From: Dichetophora obliterata | Taxonomy: Eukaryota > Arthropoda > Insecta > Diptera > Sciomyzidae | DNA: 64,000 nucleotides | Assembly: GCA_963920525.1 (NCBI GenBank) | Contig: OY986437.1 | Span: 61,851,330 to 61,915,329 of the forward strand | Direction: 5' to 3' | Shown: piece by piece, positions 23,400 to 34,814 of the stretch | Layout of the letters: each line of letters starts with the position of its first letter | Position numbering within the stretch: the stretch's first letter is position 1 | The notes under the pieces: generated by a model | Database searches by the model: none | Seen by the model: only the letters and a program-made list of their open reading frames with translations | What the model was told of the DNA's origin: nothing | Position numbers and translations under genes: made by a program

Positions 23400-25510
23400 A
23401 GGAATATATAGGCCATTCATTTCCAAAGATCCATCTTCAGCACCTAATTTTTCATTAGAATCAGTATCTGCCGATGTATCTAAAATTGCTGTAGAGTTTG
23501 AGGTTGATACTTCGACTACTGCATTAGGTTGACAAATCAATAATGACATAACCTCAGGTGGTAGGTTTAATCGTTTGCGTTGCTCAATTCGTTTTTTTAA
23601 AGAAATGCTTGATAAAACTGGATTTGTAGTATCTAAGGCTCGATAGAAAACATCTGCCAGGTTGTCTTTGCGGCTACTCCTTCTAGCATGGTGCAGCCTA
23701 TCAGCCTATTTTATTTCTAGATTCAGATGCATCTTCTCCGAAACAGCCAACTGGAAGTACTAAATGCTTCATTATTTGCCTTGAATGTATTAGGACTTTA
23801 TAAACAGTAGCTGTCATGGGAAGCTTAGGATAGATTTTTATTATGATTTGAGCCGTTTTAAAGCAATATTTTTCGAATTGATCTAGATGCAAAGGAAATT
23901 GACAGGAAAGCCATATAAGAATAATAATCAAATGAAAAATTAAATCAATTTCCACTCCCGTAACTTCAGAAAACAAGATATGGTTCTCAAATGCATGCCG
24001 TGCAGTATTTCCATCGTTACTGCTGCTGAATCCACCTGTTTTCGGTTTATCTACCCGCAAGCCAAGATTTTTCCAAAGACGATTTTGTATGTATCGGACA
24101 AGTTTCTTACTTGCCTTTTATTTACGCCAATTTTATAGCCCATATTTTATAGCATGTAAAGCAAACTCAAAGAATCTAACCCAACAATGAAGTGGACTAA
24201 TTCCTAATTTTTCTCTTTTGCCTTATATTTTTCGGATTTAAAGTCCTTAACGTTTTTGAAATCTTGATGTAAAGCTCCACAAATAGGAGGACATGCTTGC
24301 GAAGATTTTGTTTCAGTTAAAAAATGTAAAATTTTTCCATCAATCAAAGTTCGCAAACAGCTGGAATTGATTTGAATTATTTTACCTTCAATAAATTCTA
24401 ATGTATAAATCTCCATTCCATCTATTTCCTTCCTTATATCAGAATCTTCTTTTAAAATGGTTTCCTCTGTTTTCTTTTTATATTCCAACTTTAATGGTCT
24501 ACAGCACCTAACGGATCGCGTTGTTGCATTATTCCAAAGAATATTTCCTGTTGATGAAATCAAACGCAAGGAGATAATTGTGGTTGCAAGGAGAGATGAA
24601 TCTTAGTTCATTGAGCTACCAGGCTCTGAAAATCGTTGGCTATAATTGACTTGACTTGACGAATCCGTAACTAAAAATTAGTGTTGCACTTATTATATTT
24701 TCTTTATTCAAACCCATCACAGCTGATATAACTTCTTCCTGGATCTCAACAATTCTCTTTGCTGTATGCTTCAAAAGAATTTCAAGTGGTACTTTTGCAA
24801 TTTTGTCAGACACAATTACCCCTTGTGGCCTGCACTGTTCCTTAACATTTAAAACTTTTTTATAAGGAGGATATATATCACAGTTTCTGGCCTTACTCTC
24901 AAGGCGTATGTTTAGGTATTGTTGCTTTGTGAAGTTATTTTCTAAATTAAATGCTAAGGCCTCAGTATAGGAAAGTGGTATAGTTTTTTTTTCAGATTGC
25001 ATCATCTTTTTTATTTTTAAAGCTCTATGTGGACTTACAATACTCGTCTTGAGAACTGCTGCCAAGTCAGAATTACCTTCTTTTCGAGCAGAGGAGCTTG
25101 CTGCCATAACTAATAAATCCGTTGCATTAGAAGACACGTTGGATAGTTCACATGCTGCCTTTCTCTTCGACCTGCCTGATTTTTCACTAAATGAGAGAGA
25201 AGGACACCCACCTAAGCCCTTATTACCTTTGATTTCAGTTTCATTCTTTAGCCAATCAGCATATTTCTTTTGAAATGCTCACATTTTTTGTACTTCTTAT
25301 CCATTGCAAAGACAAGTTAAACGAAATAGTTTTGGCTTTTAGTCGAATAATATTTTTAAAAGCTTTTGATTCGTTTTTATTTATATTTGTCAAAAGAAAG
25401 TAATAAACATCTTTTTCCCTGTCAGCTTTTGATGTTCTTGCGTTTGCACGCCATGCGTTGAACAAATCGGTATTTAATAATGAAAACCTTAAAAATCGCA
25501 AAAAGTTGCG
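23400..25510 (-). pseudogene. Transib transposase (RAG1-core relative), frameshifted
   Basis: Fragments in order on the minus strand: an N-terminal region with LFNAWRANARTSKADREKD (25.5 kb). Then WLKNETEIKGNKGLGGCPSL, ARKEGNSDLAAVLKTS, LSYTEALAFNLENNFTKQQY and NIRLESKARNCDIYPPY. Next LISSTGNILWNNAT, TLIDGKILHF (likely first catalytic Asp) and SQACPPICGA (zinc-binding CxxC region with an extra Pro). Next GISPLHCWVRFFEFALH, SNDGNTARHAFEN, MTATVYKVLIH and LPVGCFGEDASESRNK (likely catalytic Glu). The C-terminal tail starts RLHHARRSSRKDNLADVF and reaches about 23420. At least four frameshifts or stops make it inactive. The order of blocks matches the Transib/RAG1 core. Which acidic residues are catalytic is my inference from family knowledge. 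Confidence 0.88.
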
Positions 25511-26011
25511 GAAAGGGTTAGTGCTACTACGTTTAGAAAACTCTGTTCTTGTTAACTGTATAAAAATTAATGTTATATTTTGATAGGTTTGTTAGTTTTA
25601 GCTTAAGAAATTTTGCAAACACAGTTAATAATTCTGTATTTAAGGCCGTTTTGAAAAATACAGTTCTCACTACTCACAAGAAAAACATTAAATTCATTTT
25701 CACAAATACCACTTGTACTTACTATGATTATTACTATCCATAATTTTTTTTTTTTCACTTTCAAACAGAAAATTGCAATATTTGTATATTTAATTGCTTT
25801 CACTCTTTGCAAGCAAACGCAGCGAAATGTAAACAAATTTTAGTGCAATTTCAGCTCTGTATCAACTAACGGTGCAACGGTAAAAACAACTAAAACAAGT
25901 GTTTTTGTTATCTTTGGCATGTTTACTTTATGATTAAACAAAAAAAAAATTTACAACTTTAAAATTTGGCTTTTGGCCACAAAATCTGATCGATGGAACC
26001 AATGTGGTCTG

Positions 26012-26676
26012 AAAGGATTTCGCTCAATTTTAATACTCATATTGCACGTTCCTTTCGCATCTTTTCATCTTAAGTAAATTTTATTTTGGAATACTTTTTA
26101 CTAGCGGAATTTATCGCCATGTTCATACTTTAAGAAGTTTGAAGCCCTGCATTTCTATCACTTTGCAGTATAGCTTCATATTAAATCAAAAAAGCCGTAA
26201 GTTTACATTAAAAACTTTTAAGAGAAAATCAAAAAACTTTCTTAATTGTAAGTTGCGCTTAAACTTAGGGCTTTGAGAACTTTGTTATAAAAACGTCGGT
26301 TTTAGTTGTAGAAGTGTACAATTTTGCGAAACATGTATTTTGATAATTTTTTTATAACTTATGGCTTTTTTGATTTCATATGACGATATGTTCATTATGT
26401 ATTAACATATTTTGAAAAGAGTACAAAAATAATTTTTTAACGCTAATTTATAAATAAAGCAGAGCTAAACCATTCATTTTCAAATCGTATGTTGTACCCG
26501 TTGCTGTAAGGCCGTGCTCATATTAAGCGTTTTAGTCGCGATTGCTCTCACGTTTTTTTTTTTTCTTTGCAAACGCTGCTGAAAAATACTGAATTTTGTA
26601 TGTATTTAAATACATTTATTTATTTAATATTCAGTATTTCTCAGCCGCGTTTGCTGATTAATATTTTTGTTCAACT
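26012..26676. other. Non-coding; contains a 28-bp inverted repeat
   Basis: TCATATTAAATCAAAAAAGC at about 26176 is mirrored by GCTTTTTTGATTTCATATGA ending at about 26383, forming a hairpin of about 210 bp that may be a decayed MITE. No coding region is seen. Confidence 0.45.
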
Positions 26677-26960
26677 AGGGTTTGAACCGCGGTTCTGTAG
26701 CTTATAGTCCACGTACTCTACCAGTAGGCTAAGGCCACCTTGCAATCACACATTTCTTTATATTCGGTAATTGTTCGACAAACCAGTCTGAACGGTTTCA
26801 GTTGTAAATTTTTTAAACTCAACGAAAACTTGGTACCGTTTACGAATAATGCGTACGGGTCAAACTGCGAATGAATTTTTTAGTAAATACTACGAATGTA
26901 AACAAACAAATTATGAAGTTATTCCTACGAGAAATTGACGAATGTAAAGGAATGATATCC
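26677..26960 (-). mobile_element. tRNA-derived repeat (SINE-like head plus TACGAAT-rich flank)
   Basis: On the minus strand, TTAGCCTACTGGTAGAG resembles a tRNA A box region and GGTTCAAACCC is a perfect B box, spaced as in tRNA genes. The downstream plus-strand flank (TCGACAAACCAGTCTGAACG, then GTTTACGAATAATGCGTACG) is shared with the block at 61.06-61.96 kb. The head lacks a credible anticodon arm, so it is not a functional tRNA gene. Confidence 0.68.
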
Positions 26961-27985
26961 CTTCTTAGTCGAAGATCATTCTTCGTAGCAACAGAAAGCA
27001 AGGTACATTTAATTAAATAACGGATATAAACTTTGACGATAAGCAAATTTTTGTTTTAATGTCATTGTAAACAAGCAGAAGACAATGTTAATAAATTTAA
27101 TAAAAAAATTAATGTTTTCCAAAAAGTCGGCTTATTTTTCTATCTTAAAGATGATACACTTTGGATTTTTTTTTAATATTTCCTAAACTAAATAAAATGA
27201 CAAACAATTCTACAGCATTTAAATTTAAAAAATTTGCAGCAATTTAGGCGAAAGCAAAGCTTCTAATTCAAAAGCGAAAGAAAAAATTAGGAAATATAAT
27301 AAAGTAGGCCAATTTTGGATCAAGAATTAATTTTTTTAAAAAACCTTATATCATATTAAGCAAACGATTTTACATTAGAATATGTTATAGTCAAAAGTTT
27401 TTTAAGACATAAACGTAAAAAGGAGACTTGTTTTTAAACAATCATTTTATTCTTCTTAAAGTTCACGTTATTTAGCGGCGCCCCCAGTTTGAGAATTTTC
27501 TAGACTTTTTTCGCATCACGTGCTTGTATCAAACCAGGATTCATAATCAAGCCTTGCAGGAGGTTCTGGAATATGCTTAGAAAATGTATGAAACCCAAAA
27601 CATATCTTATATACATGTGCCTCTTTATTTATCATGTATCAATTAAAAAAAAAATAAATTTTTAAATCATTCAGATAAAAGTTATATTTTCTTACTCGTT
27701 TGTAGCAACTTGCAAGCTGCTAGAACTGATTCATGATGGAAAAAGAAAAAAGTAAATTGGTGTCAATGGAAATTTTTGCATTAAAATTTTAAAAGTTGAA
27801 ATCTTGGGGCTCGGTAGTAATTAATGCGATTTCATTTGAGGATATAGTCCCCGCATTATTTAATTTATTAAACTATTAAAAATATTTGCATTAGCAAAAA
27901 ATTACTGCAATGTATTACATGAAAAAAAACTAAATAAAATTTTTCAATATTTCGGACATGGTACGAGAAAGATTTTTACACCATC
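26961..27985. other. AT-rich non-coding stretch
   Basis: Nothing coding. CGGCGCCCCCAGTTTGAG near 27475 is unusually GC-rich for its surroundings and may be the end of an unidentified element. The stretch ends at a T16 tract that belongs to the LINE that follows. Confidence 0.45.
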
Positions 27986-28439
27986 TTTTTTTTTTTTTTT
28001 AGATTCGCCCGGAGGTATGAAATCTTCCAAAGATACGTATACCCGTCCTATACGCATGCACGATTTACATTCTTGATCCTTCCCGATTCAGCCGGGACAG
28101 ACAGAATGTACCTACGTACTAAAACATACCCCCTATTGGCAATTAGAATTTTCCACTAAGCACATTAATTGGCTTTTCAGCGGAATTTAAAAATTGAATA
28201 TATATAAAAATTTATATTATATTTTCTAATGTGTACAAGCGTGTGTCAACCGGTGTAATGTGCATATCATTTTTACAAAATTAGTACCAATAATCGTAGT
28301 AAATAGCATTATATAGGTTACATTTTATTTAGGTTCATTCTAGATTCAATTATGCCTTTGGCCCCTCTAGAACAAATCCTGCGGACGCCCTTGTATAACA
28401 CAACACAATTGGAATAAGCCTCTATTCTTCAGGCATGCC

Positions 28440-29990
28440 TACCTATAAGACAGTGCCCTGTTATAACGCCTATCAGAATGGCAGAGATCTTACCTCGAAA
28501 TTTGAGTGAGCTTCATCGTTCGTTTCTCAGTAAAACAAGGCCACCTGTTTTTTAGCTGGGTTAGAGGTGGTGCTATGCTTGCACCTGAAATTAGCCAATT
28601 CTGTGGCATGTAGCCTTAGAGCCAGCTAGCAAGACGCAAGTGGCATGTCTAATGTTTCCATGTCCGGCAGCAGCGTTGCCGCTGTACCTTCCCTAGCGAG
28701 TTCATCCGCTATACAATTTCCAGGAATGTCCCTATGCCCTGGTACCCAGACCAGATGAATGTCGAACTTATCGGCCATCTCATTAAAACACGAACGACAT
28801 TTAAGGGCTGTTGGTGATGTTAGAAACATACCTCCAAGGGATTTAATCGCCTCTTGGCTGTCCGCAGAAATGTAGATATGTCTAGTTAATATCTCACTAT
28901 ACCTCAGCCATTCCACAGCTCTATAAATGGCCGTCATTTCAGCCTGGAAAACGCTGCAATAATCTGGCAGTCTAAATTAGGTTCTGATGTCCAGATTCGT
29001 AGTAAAGACGCCTCCCCCGACTTTGCTGTCAAGTTTTGAGCCTTCAGTAAAGTATGTGCGCCAACTGGGTTTAGCGGCAGTGCCCCTCCCATTCTACTCT
29101 GGTTGGGATAACTGTGTGAAAGCCGTTCTCGAATGAGGGAGTGGCAATAGTGTAATCGATGTTGCTAGGAACTGCTCCTGCAAGATCGATAATAGAGGAG
29201 TTAGTTACCTGTACGAGTCTTAGCCCATGGCGAGGTAGCTCTAAGGCGGATTTATGTTTCTTGTGCCATCCTTTTTGCATAATATCAAGGGGTATTAACT
29301 AAAGAACTGCATTTAGCGCCTCAGATGAAGTACATCATAGTACTCCGCTAATACATACGGCTGCAGTTATTTGCACTTTCCCTAGGAATTTGCAATTTGA
29401 TTGTGTATTTAGTGCTGTCCACCACACACATGCACCGTATAGCAAGATTGGCCTCACAATAGCTGTATAAGTCCAACGTGCAATATTCGGGGTAACTCCC
29501 CATGTTTTATCCATAACTTTCTTACAGGCATATAAAGCAACATTGGCTTTCCTTTCGACTTCGATTTATTTATTTAAATTAAGAATTAGTACAGTAAGAT
29601 CTTAAATGGTCTTTAGCGTTAAACAGTTAAAAACCTTAGTAGTCAACAGAAAACGATGAGAATAAAACTTAAAACTAGTAAATATAACTATAATTTTGCA
29701 AAACAAACCAATTTAGAGAAATAAAAGAATTACAGAATTACTTATTCGCTCAAAAATGTTCAGTTTCCAGCTAAACTTTCTATCCAAAAAAACTCCCAAG
29801 TATTTTGCCTCTTCCACGAAGTGTAACTGAGTGCCATCAAGACGTGGAGAAACTATAAGCGGAATTTTGTATTTCCTCGTAAAAAGGACCAGTTCAGTTT
29901 TTTGGGGACTTACCCCCAGCTCTGTTGGATATATGTACATAGTTCCATACAACTTAACATATCTAGAGTTATAATTTACTGATTTGATTA
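28440..29990 (-). pseudogene. LINE ORF2 C-terminal half: RT thumb and RNase H (broken)
   Basis: Minus-strand order: LGVSPQKTELVLFTRKYKI, EEAKYLGVFLDRKFSWKLN (end of RT palm), then after a small insertion ACKKVMDKTWGVTPNIARW, TAIVRPILLYGACVWW (thumb). Then the RNase H domain: YFTEGSKLDSKVGGGVFTT (first Asp replaced by Glu), VFQAEMTAIYRAVEWL, IYISADSQEAIKSL and LVWVPGHRDIPGNCIADELA. Stops lie between the open stretches at 28626-28937, 29071-29280 and 29713-30009. Presence of RNase H puts it in the I-type group of non-LTR elements. It is different from the copy at 2.1 kb. Confidence 0.83.
29566..29745 (-). mobile_element. Short LINE 3'-tail insertion inside the RT thumb
   Basis: About 180 bp separate SWKLN from the next RT block. 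On the minus strand the insert ends TTCTTAATTTAAATAAATAA, typical of the TAAA-repeat tail of Jockey-type LINEs, and has no coding capacity. It is read as a severely 5'-truncated retrotransposon copy; the TSD is not resolved. Confidence 0.55.
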
Positions 29991-30010
29991 AAAAAATATC
30001 ATTTTGCAAA

Positions 30011-31007
30011 TTGGTTTAGTAGTTTCGGCGCAATCGAAAGAAATATAGAAAAATAATATTTTTTTTCAATCAAAAATAAAATGGGACAAATCCTTAAAAA
30101 AATGAGAAAAAAAATGAAGGTACAAAAAAAAGTATAGCAGTGAGGGGACTGCCGACCGAAGCGAAAGCCTATATGTAAAATATTAGTATACCCTGGAAGA
30201 CTTTGTCCTGCCACGGACCGCTTTACTGCTTTATAAAAATTTTCATGCTAATCGGAAAAACCTTTTTATATTTTCACTCCCTCAGACTTTGATTATATCT
30301 TGAAAAATATTTTTTATTCAGATAGCATTTTTATTTTATAATTACACCAACCTATATTATTACATTTAAATTGAATATTGTTGATATAAAAATAGAATAC
30401 AGGGAGCACTATTGAATGAAAAATAATCCTCATAAAATAAATTAAATTTTCTATTTTTTATATGTGATATTTTGTTTGATTCGTCTTGAAGTCTCTTTTA
30501 ATGCCTGCATTTGAGATCTTGCTACAAGGAAAACAGAAAACATAACAAGCAAAGTGCAGCTTATTTTCTGCCCCCGATTCGGTTCATCCGTACATCAGGT
30601 TCATCATTAATGCACATTATTTTCGTCTTTTATCATTTCATTATATTTTAAATTATGGGTATAAATATAAAAAACAGAGTAACACATAAGCAAAATTATA
30701 AATTAACTTATTTAAATAATTAATATACACATAAAATACGTATACATAGAATTTGTATTTACATAAATTTATGTTATTTTTTTTTAAATGAATTTAATTT
30801 ACATTATTTTCACGGTTTTTGTTAATAATTGAACTATATTTTAAAAAAGATACTATAGGCGTATGGAAGCTGAAATAAGAAACAAAAAATTTTTGGACGA
30901 TGCAGTCCTAGTCATGATAAAATTATTATAAGGTAGCCTTGACAACTACTTATTTTCTCACGAGCTGCGACCATCGAATTTCACACAAAAGAAAACAATA
31001 TAAAGTG
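30011..31007. other. AT-rich non-coding stretch
   Basis: No gene, no pairable terminal repeats. A-rich tracts occur at 30050-30130, and ATATAC/TATATA words are frequent. Confidence 0.5.
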
Positions 31008-31153
31008 CGTGTGTCACACACATTGGCAGCTTTCAGCAGAGTTAATAGTTGGCAACAATTTTTTTTTTCAATTTGAGTGAGAAACCTTTGCAATTAAATA
31101 ATCCATTCACAACAAGTGACTCCTCTGAATTCGGCCAATGTGTGTGACACACG
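31008..31153. repeat. 146-bp hairpin/MITE with perfect 20-bp inverted ends
   Basis: CGTGTGTCACACACATTGGC at 31008-31027 and its exact reverse complement at 31134-31153. The outer part (GTGTGTCACAC) is itself self-complementary. The interior is AT-rich and non-coding. No TSD was seen. Confidence 0.75.
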
Positions 31154-31469
31154 TTCTCTATTTTGTTTAATTTTGTTTGACATTCGATTGTTGAAACACG
31201 AAATGTCACTCCTACCTATTACTTATTATATCATGGTCCCAGTCAGAGAATATGGTCATGAAACTCAAACACACTCTCTTGGATATTGGCTACCAGGCGG
31301 TCAGCTTTTATATATTTGAGCTTTTTTTATTCAACTAACAGTTTTTGGTCCTTGGGTTTGTCGATTTTTTTCAATTCACCTTAATTTTGAACGACTTTGA
31401 TGTTGTGACATACAATTTTGAGTGAGATTTTTCAAACGTGAATTTCTAAATTTTTTTTTAAAAAAGTTT

Positions 31470-31927
31470 ATCTTTAGTATATCAGGTGTAAGCAAACCCA
31501 AACAAAGAAGGAAATCCACTCCTGTGGATAAAATAGCAATGCCACTAACAATACCAGAGACTATGTGTGCGAACAGAATGGTGAGTTTTAAAATTATTGC
31601 TCTACAAAAACATAGTCCAACATGCAAAAATTAAGCAGATTTCCTAAACGAAATTTGACAGAGAAATGTTTGTACCGTATAATCAGTTAAAGTTTTTAAT
31701 TAAGATGATGAATTCGCTGGTCACTCGTCCTTCCCAGAATCAAAAAACTGTGCATCAGACGATGATAGTGAAGATACGATTGCTGAAAAAGATCGATTTG
31801 TTCTAGGATCTCCGGTATCAACATCTGAAGTCTTCACCGCAATTCTAGCATACGTTTTACGACACAAACTAAGCGGTTCTGCATTAAGCAGTTTGTTGGA
31901 ATTGATTGATTCCATCCACATGCCCTA
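31470..31927 (+). pseudogene. Unassigned coding-like fragment, probably transposon-derived
   Basis: Two stretches look coding. The first, after a possible acceptor TATATCAG at about 31487, reads GVSKPKQRRKSTPVDKIAMP and ends at ANRM next to a possible donor GTGAGT (about 31580). The second, about 31704-31927, reads ESKNCASDDDSEDTIAEKD, FVLGSPVSTSEVFTAILAYV and LSGSALSSLLELIDSIHMP before a stop. Basic then acidic segments, and the leucine-rich last part, resemble N-terminal regions of DNA-transposon proteins, but I cannot name the family. The codon phase across the supposed intron does not fit neatly. Confidence 0.4.
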
Positions 31928-32430
31928 AAACGCCCATTTTCACTTATGTCTTTAAAAAACATTTCATAAAAATAAATTCTGCTATTGAGTGTTAGGCGCA
32001 CTGCAACACTGCTACAGACCAGTAAAAGGAAATGCGAGGAATATAATAGCAACGGCGAGTTCGGATATCTCCTCACCTTTTCAAAAGGGGCACAGCTGCA
32101 AGCAATTATTTTTCGCCCAGATTTCTGCAAACAAGTGGTCACCATTTTAGCAGAAAAAAGAAAATGTTGACAGGCTAGAAGACATTTACGATGGCAATCA
32201 ATGCGAAAATAGATTCATGAATGACCCCAGGAATTTATCATTCATGTGGTATTTTGACGCAGCAGCACTCTATTTAACTTATACTATTAACTAGATTTTT
32301 ATGTAGTAATAAACAAATGCACTAAAAATTATTTAAAACCGACGGTCTTATCAAATGTTGAAGTCACTCTTGTACACCAGTATATCAGATCTTCTGAAAT
32401 ACAGTACATTTCGCCACAATGTATTAAAAA
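31928..32430. other. Non-coding; one short open frame of unknown meaning
   Basis: The frame at 31985-32170 (starting MSVRRTATLLQTSKRKCEEY) has no recognisable motif. It may continue the preceding coding-like fragment, but I cannot support it as a gene. Confidence 0.35.
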
Positions 32431-33665
32431 ACTAGCTGGAACCCGGCGCGTTGCTGCCACGCCCCCATTGCCAAACTTCCATAAAATGTTATCAGTGAAC
32501 CTGCATTGGGTTGATCTAAATTTGGGTTGAATGAGAGGTGCCACGCCCCTTTGTTTAACTCCCATAAAATTTGATTAGTGAAACGGCATGTGTAAATCGT
32601 GGTAGAATAATGAATTCTTAGGCTATAACTTCAAAGCTATTCGATATCGCAAATCGCATATTTGGGTTGTATGGGAGGTGCCACGCCCCCTGAATGGCGT
32701 GTGTAAATTGTGGTAGAATACCGAATTCCGAGGCTGTGCGAGCTGTAACTGAAAAGCTATTCGATATCGCAAATTATGGGAGGTTGCCACACCATACGTC
32801 CATAAAATGTTATCAGTAAAACGACATGTGCAAATTGTGCTCGAATACCGAGGCTGTGGAGGTCTATAACTCCAAAGCTATTCGATATCGCAAATTCTGG
32901 TTGCAAGGGAGGAGCCACGCCCCTTGTACAACGCCCATAAAATGTTATCAGTAAAACAGCACGTGTAAATTGTCGTCGAATACTGAATTCCGGGGCTGTG
33001 TGAATTATAACCCAAAAGCTATTCAAAATATTAAATGTGGGTTTTAAGGGAGGTGCCACGCTCCCTTTCCCAACGCCCATAAAATTTTATCAGTAAAACG
33101 GCACGTGTAAATTGCGGTCGAAAACCCAATTCCATGGCTGTGCGAACTATAACTCAAAAGCTATTCGATATCTCAAATTTGGGTTGTATGGGAGGTGCCA
33201 CGCCCCCTTGTCCAACACCATAAAATGTTATCAGTTAAACTTAATGTGTAAATTGAGTTCGAATATTAAATTCCGAGCCTGTGCGGTCTGTAACTAAAAA
33301 GCTATTCGATATCGCAAATTTGGGTTGTATGAGAGTGCCACGCCCCTTTGTCCAACGCCCATTTTTTCTTTCTGTAAAAAACGTTTGTAGACTATTACAA
33401 ACATTTTAAAAAAGTTAGCCAAATTGGCGCAGGCGTTCTGCGATTTTAGGTATATATAAAAAAGTGGGCGTAAAAGTGGGAGTGGTCAATTTTTCTTCAG
33501 TAAAAACTTAAAATGGATTACTACGAACATTTAAAAAATAAATTAGCCAAATCGGTGTAGCCGTTTTCCGATTTTAGAACATTTAAAAAAAATATCCAAA
33601 TCGGTCCAGCCGTTCTCAACTGATGCAATTACCAAGGAACGACATTTGATTTTTATTTATATAGA
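32431..33665 (-). mobile_element. DINE/Helentron-type element with central minisatellite
   Basis: On the minus strand it starts TCTATATAAATAAAAATCAA, followed by GAGAACGGCTGGACCGAT, and ends GGGGCGTGGCAGC, then GGTTCCAGCTAGT. The element at 62805-63144 starts TCTATATATAAA, has AAGAACGGCTGGACCGAT and ends GGGGGCGTGGCAGC, then CAGCTAGT: the same architecture. No TIR or TSD, as expected for Helitron-like elements. The middle is filled with tandem monomers. Non-autonomous: no Rep/helicase is present. Confidence 0.8.
32500..33375 (-). repeat. 120-142-bp tandem monomers inside the Helentron-type element
   Basis: The anchor GCTATTCGATATCGCAAAT or a close variant occurs at 32636, 32756, 32877, 33018, 33160 and 33301, giving periods of 120, 121, 141, 142 and 141 bp. 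Each unit also has GGGAGGTGCCACGCCCCC, CCATAAAATGTTATCAGT and GAATTCCGAGGCTGTG. Central tandem repeats of about 150 bp are known from DINE-type elements of Drosophila and can seed satellites. Confidence 0.88.
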
Positions 33666-33796
33666 TATCAAAACAGTGGGCGCAAAAGTGGGCGTGGTCA
33701 ATTTTTCTTTCAGTAAACACTTAAATTGGATTACTACGAACATTTGAAAAAAAAATTATCCAAATCGGTCCAGCCGTTTTCCGATTTTATTGGGGG
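33666..33796 (-). mobile_element. Partial second Helentron-type fragment
   Basis: CAGTGGGCGCAAAAGTGGGC, GGTCAATTTTTCTTTCAGTA and CGGTCCAGCCGTTTTCCGAT repeat segments found at 33465-33600 inside the neighbouring element. It is a truncated copy abutting the mariner. Confidence 0.65.
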
Positions 33797-34715
33797 TTGG
33801 AATTAATTTTAAAGGTTTTTTTTCGGTTTTTGAGCATTTATTTAGAAACAACGGTACAATGTATATTATTCAAAGTATTGTCCATCGTTAGCTACAACAT
33901 TTTCCCATCTTTCTGGCAGCATATGGATTCCGCGCCGGAAGAACGATTCGTCTTTTGAGGCAATCCACGAATCGACCCATTTTTTGGTATCCTCGTAAGA
34001 AGTGAGCGCTGCTCAGCCAAGCCATGCGTCATCGATCTGAATAGGTGGTAGTCGGAAGGGGCTATGTCTGGGCTATAAGGCGAGTGGGGTAGCACATCCC
34101 AATTCACGCCTCCAACGTTTCCTTGACGGTTCTTGCAACATGTGGCCGTGCGTTGTCATGTTGAAAAACCACTTTGTCGTGTCTTTTGGCATATTCCGGC
34201 CGTTTAACTTTTAATGCTCGGCTCAATTGCATTAATTGTTGTTGGTAGCGTTCCCCAGTGATGGTTTCGTTAGGTTTTAGCAGCTCATAGTACACGACAC
34301 CCTTCTGATCCCACCAAATACACAGCATAAGCTTGGCGCCATGAATATTCGGCTTGGCCCTCGATGTTGATGCATGGCCGGGTGGTCCCCACGATTTTTT
34401 TCGCTTAGGATTATCGTAATGGATCCACTTTTCATCGCCAGTGACAATACGATGCAAAAAACTCTTCCTTTTATGCCGTTGAAGCAGTTGTTCGCACATG
34501 CAAAATCGCTGTTCAACGTCTCTCGGCTTCAACTGATACGGCACCCAATTTCCTTGCTTTTGAATCATTCCCATGGCCTTCAAGCGTTTGCCGACCGTTG
34601 ATAAGTCGACTCCCAATGATTCTGACAATTCTTGAAGGATTTGACACGGGTCTTCATCGAGCAAAGCCTCCAATTCCTCATCTTCAAACTTTTTAAATTT
34701 GAAAAAAAAAAAATT
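33797..34715 (-). mobile_element. mariner element, 5' part lost
   Basis: Carries a DD34D mariner transposase on the minus strand. The gene-3' side ends in an AT-rich terminus (TTGGAATTAATTTTAAAGG on the plus strand) consistent with a mariner inverted repeat region. The other end is missing: coding similarity stops at about 34700 at an A/T run, and a hAT fragment follows. Without the second terminus I cannot confirm the TIR or the TA duplication. Confidence 0.8.
33866..34710 (-). pseudogene. mariner transposase (DD34D), truncated and frameshifted
   Basis: The surviving frame starts near KKFEDEELEALLDEDPCQ, so the first roughly 100 residues, including most of the paired-type DNA-binding domain, are absent. 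The helix-turn-helix end, NWVPYQL, and the catalytic blocks VTGDEKWIHYDNPKRKKSW and VVFQHDNARPH are intact. A one-base loss near 34106 interrupts LEA/NWDVLPHSPYSPDIAPSD. Counting across it puts 34 residues between the second and third aspartates, the mariner signature. A second one-base loss near 34010 precedes WVDSWIASKDESFFRRG and MLPERWENVVANDGQYFE, ending at TAA (33866-33868). Cut-and-paste transposase, inactive here. Confidence 0.93.
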
Positions 34716-34814
34716 TTTAAGCTGCTAGAAAAGTTCAATTGAATGTCAATACAATGCTTGTTTTTAATAGAGTTCATGTGCCTGCAAGTATAGGGCTAAA
34801 GCATTCTGTTCTGT

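Larger units (their letters stand above)
22711..26006 (-). mobile_element. Full-length Transib element with 5-bp TSD
   Basis: The left terminus CACAATGGTTCCA and the right terminus (minus strand) CACATTGGTTCCA match at 12 of 13 bases. The 5-bp direct repeat GTCTG flanks both ends (22706-22710 and 26007-26011). Transib elements are known for CACWATGG-type termini, related to the V(D)J recombination heptamer, and for 5-bp GC-rich duplications. The 3.3-kb interior carries a broken RAG1-core-like transposase on the minus strand and a four-copy tandem repeat near the left end. Confidence 0.92.
27986..30010 (-). mobile_element. 5'-truncated RNase H-bearing LINE, poly(A)-tailed, minus strand
   Basis: The T16 tract at about 27986-28001 is the poly(A) tail on the minus strand. 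It is preceded there by a 3' UTR-like segment with CCGGGCGAATC and, further in, CGGGAAGGATCAAG. The coding remnant lies at 28.4-29.99 kb. A segment around 28305-28400 with GGGCGTCCGCAGGA may be a later MITE. The 5' end is lost near 30.0 kb. No TSD could be identified. Confidence 0.65.

Noticed and set aside
22711..26006. A host RAG1-like gene
   Set aside because: Intact transposon ends and a 5-bp TSD, plus several frameshifts, show it is a mobile element copy.
26677..26750. Functional tRNA gene on the minus strand
   Set aside because: Good B box, but no credible acceptor stem or anticodon loop, and flanks shared with the 61-kb element.
27470..28400. A single MITE between CGGCGCCCCCAG (27475) and GGGCGTCCGCAGGA (28380)
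   Set aside because: The two ends resemble each other only loosely as inverted repeats, and a LINE 3' UTR with poly(A) lies between them.
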